Shown here piece by piece: positions 48,215-56,041 of a stretch of 64,000 nucleotides of DNA. Source of the stretch: Rhizobium bangladeshense (GTDB lineage: Bacteria; Pseudomonadota; Alphaproteobacteria; Rhizobiales; Rhizobiaceae); contig NZ_CP071616.1 of assembly GCF_017357245.1 (NCBI RefSeq), forward strand, positions 62,001-126,000. The letters are read 5' to 3'. Below the pieces are notes generated by a model. It was given only the letters and a program-made list of their open reading frames with translations, made no database searches and was not told the DNA's origin. Both the position numbers and the translations under genes were made by a program. Positions within the stretch are counted from its first letter, which is position 1; every line of letters starts with the position of its first letter.

Positions 48215-48715
48215 TTACATCGCCGCGTCGTCGTTGTGCATTTCCGGGCTCAATATGTCGGAGGAATAAAGCACGGCTGGAGCCTTGCCATTGTTCTTCC
48301 ACCAATGGGAAAGATGCCCAAACTCGGCGGTCACCTCGCCCTTCTTGTGCAGGATCGGCACCTTGCAGGTGCTGCTGTATTCCGTGATCGAGCCGGAGAT
48401 GATCAGGATATTGGCCGGGCGCATCTCGTGCGAATGCCAGGGAACGATGCCGCCTGGCTGCACGACGAGCTTGCGCATGCGCAGCATGCTTCCCTTCCAT
48501 GCCTCGCCCTTGGACGAGAGATCGATTGTCTTGACGACGCTGTCGGTGACGCCCTTCGGCATCATCGGGCCAGGCTTCATGCCATCTTCAGTAACCTGAT
48601 CAGCCGGGCATTCGCCCGCGAGGGCGGACGTGGCCGGCAGGCCGGCGCCGAGGGCCACTGCAGCCAACGCGAGAGCGGCGAGGGAAATGCGGTCGGTTTT
48701 CAATACGGGCTTCAT
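48215..48715 (-). CDS. Periplasmic cupin-domain protein
   Basis: A 166-residue protein with a signal peptide cleaved after ALA near residue 33. A cupin core follows: LVVQPGGIVPWHSHEMRPA (metal-binding HxH at about 98-100) and ITEYSSTCKVPILHKKGEV, then GHLSHWWKNNGKAPAVL. Two Cys in the mature part (near 36 and 118) may pair. The enzyme activity, if any, is unknown. Similar small exported cupins are found next to MFS transporters and redox genes; another unrelated exported cupin is encoded at 62174. Confidence 0.88.
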   Translation of the reverse strand: MKPVLKTDRISLAALALAAVALGAGLPATSALAGECPADQVTEDGMKPGPMMPKGVTDSVVKTIDLSSKGEAWKGSMLRMRKLVVQPGGIVPWHSHEMRPANILIISGSITEYSSTCKVPILHKKGEVTAEFGHLSHWWKNNGKAPAVLYSSDILSPEMHNDDAAM

Positions 48716-48909
48716 CAGCGGTTTCTCCTTGTTGGAGCCCGGCGAGGACGGTGCCGAGCATGTGAGAAGACTGGCGGAGCGCCGATCGAAAGAGAAATGC
48801 CAGATGATTTTGATTTCGATAGCCGCAAGCTATTGTCAGCTGCGGCGAAAACACCGAATGCCCGGCGGCGTGCCAGGCTGTGCTCCCAAGGGTCGTGACG
48901 ACACGGCCG

Positions 48910-49806
48910 TCAGTGCGAACGGCTCGACGCTTTCGCCCAGCCGTAGGATTTCACGGCGCCGACAAAGACTGACACCGCCGGGGAGAAGCGTCGGCCCGCC
49001 ACCGTCACGAGACAGACCTCGCGCGAGACTTCCGGCTCAGCGACAGGTCGCACCTGCAAGCCGGGGATGACGGCGCTGTATTCGGGGATGAAACAGATAC
49101 CAAGGCCACCGGCGACCAGGTTCTGGATCCAGTCCTCGCGCTCGCTGGAGTAGGAGACGAGGGTCTTTACGCCTTGTGCGTCGCAGAGATCCGTGAGGTA
49201 ATCCCAGTATTCGCAGTTCACACGACGCAGATAGATCTCACCGTCGATGGCCGCGATGGGAATGGCGTCATATTGGCCGAGGCGGTGGCCGGCGGGGAAA
49301 GCGAGCATGAACCTCTCGCGAAAGAGCGAGGTCACGTCGAAGCGTTCCGGAAAGCTCGTTGCCGTCGACATCAGCGCCACATCAATTTCGCCAGTCTCGA
49401 GCAGATCGGACAATCGGGCGGGCACGCCCTCGATCAGTTGCAGCTGAATTCCCTTGTGGCGCATGTTGAAGTCGGTGAGGAGGCCGGTGAACCGGCGCGG
49501 TCCGATCGTGCACATAATGCCCACCTTGAGCGGTGCTTCACTAAGACAGAGAAATCGCGAAGCCTCCGTACGCACACCCGTCAACTCGTCCTGGATCTGC
49601 TGGAATCGTGGGCGAAGAAGGTTGCCGAGATCCGTTATGTGAGTGAGATTGCGCTCCCGGCGGAACAGCAGTCCGCCCACCTCATCCTCCAACTGCTGGA
49701 TGGCGCGACTGAGAGCTGGCTGAGTAACATTGCACTTTTCGGCCGCACGCGTGAAGTTCCGCGTTTCACACACCGCCAGGAAATACCTTATATGGTGAAT
49801 ATCCAT
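48910..49806 (-). CDS. LysR-family transcriptional regulator
   Basis: A 298-residue LTTR. The HTH is at 1-60: DIHHIRYFLAVCETRNFTRAA then CNVTQPALSRAIQQLEDEVG. The effector domain runs from about 90. ATG 49806 matches the usual LTTR start; the open frame continues to 49845. It is divergent from bdhA (180 bp apart) and 194 bp upstream of the cupin-MFS group on its own strand, so either could be its target. Overall it is closest to OxyR/CbbR-like shorter LTTRs by eye, without certainty. Confidence 0.9.
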   Translation of the reverse strand: MDIHHIRYFLAVCETRNFTRAAEKCNVTQPALSRAIQQLEDEVGGLLFRRERNLTHITDLGNLLRPRFQQIQDELTGVRTEASRFLCLSEAPLKVGIMCTIGPRRFTGLLTDFNMRHKGIQLQLIEGVPARLSDLLETGEIDVALMSTATSFPERFDVTSLFRERFMLAFPAGHRLGQYDAIPIAAIDGEIYLRRVNCEYWDYLTDLCDAQGVKTLVSYSSEREDWIQNLVAGGLGICFIPEYSAVIPGLQVRPVAEPEVSREVCLVTVAGRRFSPAVSVFVGAVKSYGWAKASSRSH

Positions 49807-49878
49807 CGCCGCCCCCGGCATGAATTCTATTTGCAATGCCCTCAATATTCTCCGCGGGCGGCATTCTCCTCCAATGCA

Positions 49879-49897
49879 ATGGATTTATCAATTCCAT
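49879..49897. promoter_or_regulatory. Weak dyad in the LysR-bdhA divergent promoter region
   Basis: ATGGA and TCCAT arms are separated by nine bases, close to the T-N11-A spacing of LTTR boxes. It lies roughly midway between the two starts. This is the only dyad I found in the 180-bp region. Confidence 0.3.
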
Positions 49898-49986
49898 ACC
49901 AGACTGGCATTTCTAAAGCGAAGCTCCGTGGACCATTCTGATTGCAAGACGCCAGACGGCGTAGTCGATCGTAGTGGAGAGCGGAT

Positions 49987-50817
49987 ATGCTGAACGCCTT
50001 TGATCCCATAACTGATACTCTCGTCGGCCGCAGGCCCTTGGAAGGGCGTAGCGCCATAGTCACTGGCTCGACCAGCGGGATCGGCCTTGGCATTGCACAT
50101 GCGCTTGCAAGGGCGGGGGCCGCCGTGATGTTGAACGGCTTCGGCGACCCTGCCGAGATCGAGATGCTGCGCGAGGGCATTGCCACCGATAACGATGTCG
50201 ACGTTGCCTACGACGCCGCCGACATGTCGAAGCCGGAAGCGATCCGCATGATGGTCGAGAGGGCGGTCGCCCGTTTCGGGCAGGTGGACATCGTCGTCAA
50301 CAATGCCGGAATCCAGCATGTTTCGCCGCTCGGAAAGTTTCCGCCTGAAAAGTGGGATGCCATACTTGCTATCAATCTTTCCTCAGCCTTCCATCTCGTC
50401 CAAGCGACGTTCGACAGCATGTGCGCAAACCGCTATGGCCGGATCGTGAACGTCGCCTCCGCCCATGGATTGGTCGCGTCCCCCTTCAAATCCGCCTATG
50501 TGGCGGCCAAACACGGCATTGTCGGCTTCAGCAAGACGATCGCGCTCGAAGGCGCGGAATACGGGGTGACATCCAATGCGATCTGCCCCGGCTACGTCTG
50601 GACGCCGCTTGTCGAACACCAGATCGAAGATCAGGCGAAGTCGCATAAAATTCCCAGGGACGCGGTGATCCGCGACGTCTTCCTGAAGGACCAGCCGACG
50701 AGGCGCTTCGCCACTGTCGAGGAAATGGGCGCGCTTGCGGTCTTTCTCTGCAGCGACCTAGCCGGATCGATCACCGGGACGGCGATCCCGGTCGATGGCG
50801 GCTGGACCGCGCATTAA
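49987..50817 (+). CDS. bdhA: D-3-hydroxybutyrate dehydrogenase
   Basis: A 276-residue SDR that oxidises (R)-3-hydroxybutyrate to acetoacetate with NAD. It has TGSTSGIGLGIA, the NNAGIQHVSPL strand with the substrate-binding Gln-His typical of these enzymes, Ser in NVASAHGLVASPFKSAY and YVAAKHGIVGF, and NAICPGYVWTPLVE. It carries about 16 extra N-terminal residues over the usual 258-260. The next gene, a patatin-like lipase, follows by 29 bases, as in other rhizobia where PHB or lipid turnover genes are paired. Confidence 0.9.
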   Translation: MLNAFDPITDTLVGRRPLEGRSAIVTGSTSGIGLGIAHALARAGAAVMLNGFGDPAEIEMLREGIATDNDVDVAYDAADMSKPEAIRMMVERAVARFGQVDIVVNNAGIQHVSPLGKFPPEKWDAILAINLSSAFHLVQATFDSMCANRYGRIVNVASAHGLVASPFKSAYVAAKHGIVGFSKTIALEGAEYGVTSNAICPGYVWTPLVEHQIEDQAKSHKIPRDAVIRDVFLKDQPTRRFATVEEMGALAVFLCSDLAGSITGTAIPVDGGWTAH

Positions 50818-50846
50818 TCCATCATTCGACAAAAGGGGTGGAGATC

Positions 50847-51920
50847 ATGAATAAGCATGTGGCAACAGAACCCGGGATGCAGTCGGATTCTTCGGTTACC
50901 AAGCGCGAGCCGCGAACGATCAATCTCGCGCTGCAGGGCGGCGGCGCCCACGGCGCCTTTACGTGGGGAGTGCTCGACCGGCTGCTGGACGAGCCGAGCC
51001 TTTCATTTGAAGGCATTGTGGCGACCAGCGCAGGCGCTATGAATGCTGCGGTCGCAGCCTATGGCCTCGCCGAGGGCGGGCGCAGCGGAGCACAGACCGC
51101 GCTGGCAAATTTCTGGCGCCGCGTCAGCCATGCAGCCGCATCCGGACCCTTGCAGCCAACCCTGCTCGACCGCCTGACAGGTTCCAAATCGTTGGAATTC
51201 TCGCCGGCCTTCATCATGTTCGACCTGGTGACACGGCTGATGTCGCCCTACCAGTTCAACCCCTTCAATTTCAATCCCCTGCGCCAGGTGCTGGAACAGT
51301 CGATCGATCTGGAGGCAATCCGGATGGCACGCTGCCCTGTCAAGCTCAGCATCTGTGCCACAAACGTTCGCACCGGCAAGGTAAAGGTATTCGGGAACGA
51401 CGAACTCTCGATCGATGCCATCATGGCGTCAGCCTGTCTGCCATTCTTGTTCCAAGCGGTGGAAATCGGAGGGGAAGCTTATTGGGACGGTGGCTATATG
51501 GGCAATCCCGCGATCTTCCCGCTGATTTACGGCTGCGACACGCCCGACGTGATCGTGGTTCACATAAATCCGATTGAACGAACGGAACTGCCGCGCACGG
51601 CTGGAGAGATTCTCAATCGAATCAATGAGATCAGTTTCAATTCGTCATTGCTGAGGGAAATGCGGGCCGTGGCCTTCGTTACACAGCTGATCGATACGGC
51701 AGCGACGCCGCCTTCCAATCTCAAGCGCATTTTCGTGCACGGTATCTCAGACGACGAGGCGATGAAAAACCTCAGCGTCGCGAGCAAGCTGAACGCCGAC
51801 TGGGGAGCGCTCATGGACTTGAGGGATCGCGGCCGCCGATGCGCTGACCTCTGGCTGGAAACGAATTACCAGGATATCGGCAAACGATCGACCGTGGACG
51901 TCCGCGAACGCTATCTCTGA
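50847..51920 (+). CDS. Patatin-like phospholipase/PHB-linked lipase
   Basis: A 357-residue patatin-domain protein. The oxyanion loop is LALQGGGAHGAFTWGVLDRL and the nucleophile Ser lies in IVATSAGAMNAAV (ATSAG instead of GTSAG). The dyad Asp is in YWDGGYMGNPAI. The C-terminal part resembles the DUF3734-type tail of bacterial patatins. It is paired with bdhA; some members of this group act in polyhydroxybutyrate mobilisation. I use ATG 50847 with GGAG before it; a GTG at 50838 is less likely. A strong terminator follows. Confidence 0.9.
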   Translation: MNKHVATEPGMQSDSSVTKREPRTINLALQGGGAHGAFTWGVLDRLLDEPSLSFEGIVATSAGAMNAAVAAYGLAEGGRSGAQTALANFWRRVSHAAASGPLQPTLLDRLTGSKSLEFSPAFIMFDLVTRLMSPYQFNPFNFNPLRQVLEQSIDLEAIRMARCPVKLSICATNVRTGKVKVFGNDELSIDAIMASACLPFLFQAVEIGGEAYWDGGYMGNPAIFPLIYGCDTPDVIVVHINPIERTELPRTAGEILNRINEISFNSSLLREMRAVAFVTQLIDTAATPPSNLKRIFVHGISDDEAMKNLSVASKLNADWGALMDLRDRGRRCADLWLETNYQDIGKRSTVDVRERYL

Positions 51921-51965
51921 TCCTCGGCTATCTCAGAAAGTCCCGCCTCCCGCCTGCAACTTGAG

Positions 51966-51990
51966 CCCCCGCCTCCGGCGGGGGTTTTTT
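51966..51990 (+). terminator. Rho-independent terminator after the bdhA-patatin operon
   Basis: CCCCCGCC-TCC-GGCGGGGG is a perfect 8-bp GC stem with a 3-base loop, followed at once by TTTTTT. It separates the bdhA operon from the bufferin operon, so the latter needs its own promoter in 51991-52131. Confidence 0.92.
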
Positions 51991-52015
51991 GTCGTGAGGA
52001 TCAGCCGCGACGCAT

Positions 52016-52048
52016 AGAGACAGCGTATCGAAATCATGCAGAGACAGC
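52016..52048. repeat. AGAGACAGC direct repeats upstream of bufA1
   Basis: AGAGACAGC occurs at 52016 and 52040, 24 bp apart, 84 bp before the bufA1 start and just after the upstream terminator. The position suggests a regulator site for the bufferin operon; which factor is unknown. Confidence 0.4.
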
Positions 52049-52131
52049 ATTTCAGGTGAAGGCTGACTTCTGGGAAGGTGAGGACAGGCAAGCCGATGGT
52101 GGTTTGACCTCACGCAACCCAGGAGATTCTC

Positions 52132-52401
52132 ATGAATGCCACTCGTCTTCTCATCAGTTCAGCCCTCGCGGCCGCCGCCTCTGTGGCGGCGGGCAATGCC
52201 TTTGCCGGCCCGACCGCCAAGCCGGATTTCTCGTTCGAAAAATGCTTCGGCGTCGTCAAGGCCGGCCTGAACGATTGCCAGACCGCCAGCCACTCCTGCG
52301 CCGGCACCTCCACCGCTGACAATGCCAAGGATTCCTGGATCTACGTGCCGGCCGGCACCTGCACCAAGATCACCGGCGGAAGTAACCAGCCAAAGGCCTG
52401 A
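52132..52401 (+). CDS. bufA1: BufA1 bufferin precursor (DUF2282)
   Basis: An 89-residue exported RiPP precursor. The signal peptide ends FAG (about residue 26). The mature part has the four conserved Cys of BufA1: Cys38 (FEKCFGVVKAG), Cys49 (LNDCQTAS), Cys56 (HSCAGTS) and Cys77 (PAGTCTKITGG). In characterised bufferins the MNIO enzyme BufB turns middle Cys residues into thiooxazoles and the exported product binds copper. It is followed 32 bp later by bufB. The preceding ribosome site is CCCAGGAGA. Confidence 0.92.
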   Translation: MNATRLLISSALAAAASVAAGNAFAGPTAKPDFSFEKCFGVVKAGLNDCQTASHSCAGTSTADNAKDSWIYVPAGTCTKITGGSNQPKA

Positions 52402-52433
52402 CCTTTCCGAGTTTTCAACCAGAGGAGTAGTCG

Positions 52434-54230
52434 ATGTCCAAGATATTTCCCAGCAATCCGGTGCCAACCGCCGCGGGCATCGGTCTTCGCTCCCAGCATA
52501 TCGGCGAAATGCTGTCTCGCCGCCCTTCGGCGGGATGGCTTGAAGTCCATGCAGAAAACTACATGGGCGGCTCGGCGGCCGTCGATGCTCTCGAGCGGCT
52601 GCGGGAAAGCTATCCCTTGTCCATCCACGGCGTCGGCCTTTCACTTGGAAGCAGTTCCGGTCTCGACCGCGACCACCTGGAAGGTATGCGCAAGCTCTGC
52701 CTGCGTTTCCAGCCCGGCTTGGTGTCCGAGCATCTCGCCTGGAGCGCCGCTGATGGTGCCTATCTGAATGATCTCCTGCCTCTGCGTTACGACGCCCAGG
52801 CCCTGGTCATCGTCGCCGCCAACGTCTCGAGGCTGCAGGATACGCTTCAGCGGCGCGTCTATATTGAAAACCTGTCAGCCTATGTCGCCTTCGAGGGATC
52901 GACAATGACCGAGTCGGAATTCCTGGCCGAACTCGTGCGCCTGACAGGCTGCGGCCTGCTCCTCGATATCAACAATGTTCATGTCTCGGCCTGCAACCTC
53001 GGTTTTGAACCCAAAAACTTCATCGATCAGCTTCCCGCGTGCGCCATCGGTGAGATTCATCTTGCCGGACACGCGGTCAACGAGGTCGAAGGCGATATCG
53101 TGCTGATTGACGACCACGGCTCGCGCGTTCCGCCGCCGGTCTGGTCGCTCTATGCTTATGCGATCCGCAAAATCGGCCCGCGGCCGACGCTCATCGAATG
53201 GGATACGGATGTTCCCGCTCTCGACGTGCTGCTCGGTGAAGCCATGTGGGCCGACATGCTGGCTCAATCGATCGCCTTTGAAGATCACAGGCTGGCGAAA
53301 AGGCCCACCCCCAAACAAGCAGGTTCGACGGAATGCTCCTTCCATTGCGGTCCGACAGTCCGAAGGGACCGATGCCGGCTTTGGCGGCACTTGCAACCAT
53401 CAAGCCTTCCGTCTTCGCCAACCATTCCGGCGCAAGGAGGATTGGCCATGCTCTCTAATTGCGCCCTGCAATCGCGGGTCGCCCAAGCCATTCTTGGTGA
53501 CGATGGCTGCGATCTTGCGCCGGTGCTGGCGAAAGGTGCTTTCGACCCGCTGCGCCGGTTCAACATTTACCGCAACAACACGTTCGCGTCGCTGACGGCA
53601 ACATTGATCGCCGTTTTTCCGATCACGGTGCAGCTTCTGGGCGAAAACTACTTTCGTTATGTTGCCGGCGTCTTCATCCGGAACAATCCGCCGCAGGAAG
53701 CGCGGCTTGTTCGCTATGGCGGCAGTTTCCCTCGCTTCATGGCCGGCTTCGAAGGCATCCGCTCCATGCCCTTCGTTGCCGAGACGGCGCGGCTTGAATG
53801 GCTGGTTGCCGAGGCGCTGGATGCCCCGGCGCTGCCGGGCTGTAGCTTGGAGCAGTTGGGGGATGGTGAAGCCGACACCGCTCCCGAGATTTTCGTTCAG
53901 CCCTCGCTACGCCTGCTGGTTTGCCGTTGGCCTGCGCTGGGCATATGGGAGGCGCATCAAGCCGGCGGAAATATCGAAGCATTGGCGAGGCTAAGCCGTC
54001 GACCGGAGCGGATCGCGCTCTGGCGCGGCAGCGAGAGCATGCGTTTTCTGCGCCTGGATGCCAGCCATTTCGCGTTCCTTCACGCGCTGAAAAGGCGCGC
54101 AGGCCTGGAGGCTGCGGTCAGCCGCGTCCTCGCCCGCGCTCCCGGCTTCGACCTAAGCGGTGCCTTTGACGGTCTTTTCGCCTTTGGCCTCGTAGCTCGC
54201 ATTCGCCACATCAAACCCGCAACCAAGTGA
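52434..54230 (+). CDS. bufB: BufB (MNIO, DUF692) reading through into BufC (DUF2063): fused frame
   Basis: A 598-codon frame joining two proteins that are normally separate. Residues 1-290 are an MNIO TIM barrel with EVHAENY, SIHGVGLSL, SEHLAWS, YIENLSAYV, LLLDINNVHVSA, EIHLAGH, LIDDHGSRV and LIEWDTD, which hold the metal-binding His, Glu and Asp. Residues 339-598 are a whole BufC/DUF2063 domain starting LSNCALQSRVAQAIL. The link (291-338) has odd composition (RRDRCRLWRHLQ), while the third frame there reads more naturally and stops at a TAA overlapping the BufC start. So this is either a true fusion or a frameshift near the C-run at 53308-53312. BufB modifies BufA1 Cys residues; BufC is its partner. 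Confidence 0.85.
   Translation: MSKIFPSNPVPTAAGIGLRSQHIGEMLSRRPSAGWLEVHAENYMGGSAAVDALERLRESYPLSIHGVGLSLGSSSGLDRDHLEGMRKLCLRFQPGLVSEHLAWSAADGAYLNDLLPLRYDAQALVIVAANVSRLQDTLQRRVYIENLSAYVAFEGSTMTESEFLAELVRLTGCGLLLDINNVHVSACNLGFEPKNFIDQLPACAIGEIHLAGHAVNEVEGDIVLIDDHGSRVPPPVWSLYAYAIRKIGPRPTLIEWDTDVPALDVLLGEAMWADMLAQSIAFEDHRLAKRPTPKQAGSTECSFHCGPTVRRDRCRLWRHLQPSSLPSSPTIPAQGGLAMLSNCALQSRVAQAILGDDGCDLAPVLAKGAFDPLRRFNIYRNNTFASLTATLIAVFPITVQLLGENYFRYVAGVFIRNNPPQEARLVRYGGSFPRFMAGFEGIRSMPFVAETARLEWLVAEALDAPALPGCSLEQLGDGEADTAPEIFVQPSLRLLVCRWPALGIWEAHQAGGNIEALARLSRRPERIALWRGSESMRFLRLDASHFAFLHALKRRAGLEAAVSRVLARAPGFDLSGAFDGLFAFGLVARIRHIKPATK
53448..54230 (+). CDS. bufC: BufC (DUF2063) from an internal start
   Basis: An internal ATG at 53448, in frame with the upstream BufB, is preceded by AAGGAGG at a good distance, and the protein from there (260 residues) has the length and start of a free-standing DUF2063 BufC: SRVAQAILGDDGCDLAPV, FNIYRNNTFASLTATLIAVFP, NPPQEARLVRYGG and ETARLEWLVAEALDAP. 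It is listed separately because BufC is likely made from this site whether or not BufB reads through. BufC proteins are thought to help BufB bind the precursor. Confidence 0.75.
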   Translation: MLSNCALQSRVAQAILGDDGCDLAPVLAKGAFDPLRRFNIYRNNTFASLTATLIAVFPITVQLLGENYFRYVAGVFIRNNPPQEARLVRYGGSFPRFMAGFEGIRSMPFVAETARLEWLVAEALDAPALPGCSLEQLGDGEADTAPEIFVQPSLRLLVCRWPALGIWEAHQAGGNIEALARLSRRPERIALWRGSESMRFLRLDASHFAFLHALKRRAGLEAAVSRVLARAPGFDLSGAFDGLFAFGLVARIRHIKPATK

Positions 54231-54244
54231 ACAGGATTGAAATC

Positions 54245-54718
54245 ATGACTATGATATCTCCTTCTTCAACGCGCCACAGAGGCGGCATTGCCGGACTCTA
54301 TGTTGCCGCTCTCGAGAGCTTCAACAGCGTGCCGTTGTCCCTCGTCCAGCTCGTTTCGCGTGTGGCAGTCGCCCACGTCTTCTGGCAGTCGTCGCAGAGC
54401 AAGCTTGCCTCCTGGCAGGTGACAGTTCAGCTGTTCACGCTCGAATACCAGCTGCCCGTCATCGATCCCGGAGTGGCCGCGGTCCTTGCGACGACTGCCG
54501 AAGTGAGCGGCTCGGTTCTGATGTTTCTCGGCCTGTTCTCTCGGCCCGCCGCCCTCATGCTGCTTTGCGTCATCTCGACGATCCAGTTCCTCGTCTACCC
54601 GCAGAACTGGCCGGATCACCTGCTCTGGACGGCGCCGTTGCTGTTGATTCTGGCACGGGGCGCCGGCACCGTTTCGATCGACTATGTGGCAGCACGTCTG
54701 TTCCCGAAGGAGCGCTGA
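54245..54718 (+). CDS. DoxX-family membrane protein (BufD-like)
   Basis: A 157-residue DoxX protein with four hydrophobic helices. The first pattern is LVSRVAVAHVFWQSSQSKL, with a conserved charged/aromatic stretch, then VAAVLATTAEVSGSVLMFLGL and LMLLCVISTIQFLVYPQNW. DoxX proteins regularly accompany bufferin genes. The start at 54245 is 15 bases after the bufC stop; a GTG overlapping that stop (54227) is possible. It ends three bases before the NDH-2-like gene. Confidence 0.88.
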   Translation: MTMISPSSTRHRGGIAGLYVAALESFNSVPLSLVQLVSRVAVAHVFWQSSQSKLASWQVTVQLFTLEYQLPVIDPGVAAVLATTAEVSGSVLMFLGLFSRPAALMLLCVISTIQFLVYPQNWPDHLLWTAPLLLILARGAGTVSIDYVAARLFPKER

Positions 54719-54721
54719 GCC

Positions 54722-56041
54722 ATGCGCGCCACGATTCAAGAGCCCAGTGGCAGTTCCCTGTCCGTGGAACCGGACACCCGCCAGGTGGTGGCGCGCCGCG
54801 CGAAAGTCGTCATCCTGGGAGCCGGATTCGGCGGCCTCGCAGCCGCGAGGGGACTTCGGCATGCGGACGTGGAGTTAACGGTCATCGACCGACGCAACTA
54901 TCATCTGTTCCAGCCGCTGCTTTATCAGGTTGCGACGGCCGTGCTTTCGCCGGCCCAGATCGCCATGCCGATCCGCCGCATTCTCTCTCGGCAGTCCAAT
55001 GTGACGGTGCTGATGGAGCGTGTCGAGGGGATAGACAAGGAGAGCCGGACCGTCCAGACCACAAACCGCCGCATCACATATGACTATCTGGTCGTCGCCA
55101 CCGGCGCCAGGCACGCATATTTCGGTAAGGACGAATGGGCGGAGACCGCGCCCGGGCTGAAAACGATCGCCGATGCGACCGAAATTCGCGCCCGGATCCT
55201 GTCGGCCTTCGAGCGCGCAGAGGCAGTGGAGGACGAAGCCGAGCGTCAACGGTTTCTCACCTTCGTGGTGGTTGGCGGCGGTGCGACTGGCGTCGAACTG
55301 GCCGGAGCCATTACCGAACTTGCAAGAAGGGTCATCGTCCGTGACTTCAGGCGCATCGATCCGTCGTCGGCGCGGGTGGTGCTGGTCGAAGCTGGCAATG
55401 TTGTTCTGCCGACCATGCCGCCGAAATTGTCCGAAGAAGCGCGGCGGCACCTCGAGACGCTTGGCGTCGAAGTATTCCTCGGAGAGGCGGTGACGCGCTG
55501 CGACGCTGAAGGTGTCGCGCTTGCCGGGGGCCGGCAAATCCGGTCGTCTTGCGTGCTGTGGGCGGCTGGCGTTATGGCTTCCAGGGCGGCGAAATGGCTC
55601 GGCGTACCAGCCGATCGCGCCGGCCGTGTCCATGTCGATCGCAACCTTAACCCGCCGGATCACAACGAGATTTTCGTGATCGGCGACACCGCCTCCGTCA
55701 TCGGCAAGGACGGCAGGCTGGTTCCGGGAGTTGCGCCGGCTGCCAAGCAGATGGGCGAACACGCGGCCCGTGCCATTCTCTCCCGCCTCGATGGCCGGAC
55801 CACCGGCCCATTCGACTATCGCGATTACGGCAATCTGGCGACGATCGGACGCAAGGCGGCGGTCGCCGATCTTCGGCGGATCCGGCTGTCGGGTTTCTCC
55901 GCCTGGCTGCTTTGGAATATCACCCATCTCTGGTTTCTCATCGGTTTCCGCAATCGCGCCGTTGTCTTTGTCGATTGGGCGCTGGCCTATGTCTGCTGCG
56001 ACCACGCCGCCCGTCTGATCACCGACCGCCATGAACGCTAG
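54722..56041 (+). CDS. Type II NADH dehydrogenase-like flavoprotein
   Basis: A 439-residue flavoprotein. The FAD fold is VVILGAGFGGLAAARGLRH, followed by the NDH-2 signature DRRNYHLFQPLLYQVATAVL. The NAD fold is VVVGGGATGVELAGAITEL and the second FAD motif IFVIGDTA. The C terminus WLLWNITHLWFLIGFRNR is the amphipathic quinone-site anchor. It probably passes NADH electrons to quinone at the inner membrane. It is the fifth reading frame of the buf operon and overlaps the cyclase start by 11 bases, so all are co-translated. A role in supplying or removing electrons for bufferin chemistry is untested. Confidence 0.9.
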   Translation: MRATIQEPSGSSLSVEPDTRQVVARRAKVVILGAGFGGLAAARGLRHADVELTVIDRRNYHLFQPLLYQVATAVLSPAQIAMPIRRILSRQSNVTVLMERVEGIDKESRTVQTTNRRITYDYLVVATGARHAYFGKDEWAETAPGLKTIADATEIRARILSAFERAEAVEDEAERQRFLTFVVVGGGATGVELAGAITELARRVIVRDFRRIDPSSARVVLVEAGNVVLPTMPPKLSEEARRHLETLGVEVFLGEAVTRCDAEGVALAGGRQIRSSCVLWAAGVMASRAAKWLGVPADRAGRVHVDRNLNPPDHNEIFVIGDTASVIGKDGRLVPGVAPAAKQMGEHAARAILSRLDGRTTGPFDYRDYGNLATIGRKAAVADLRRIRLSGFSAWLLWNITHLWFLIGFRNRAVVFVDWALAYVCCDHAARLITDRHER

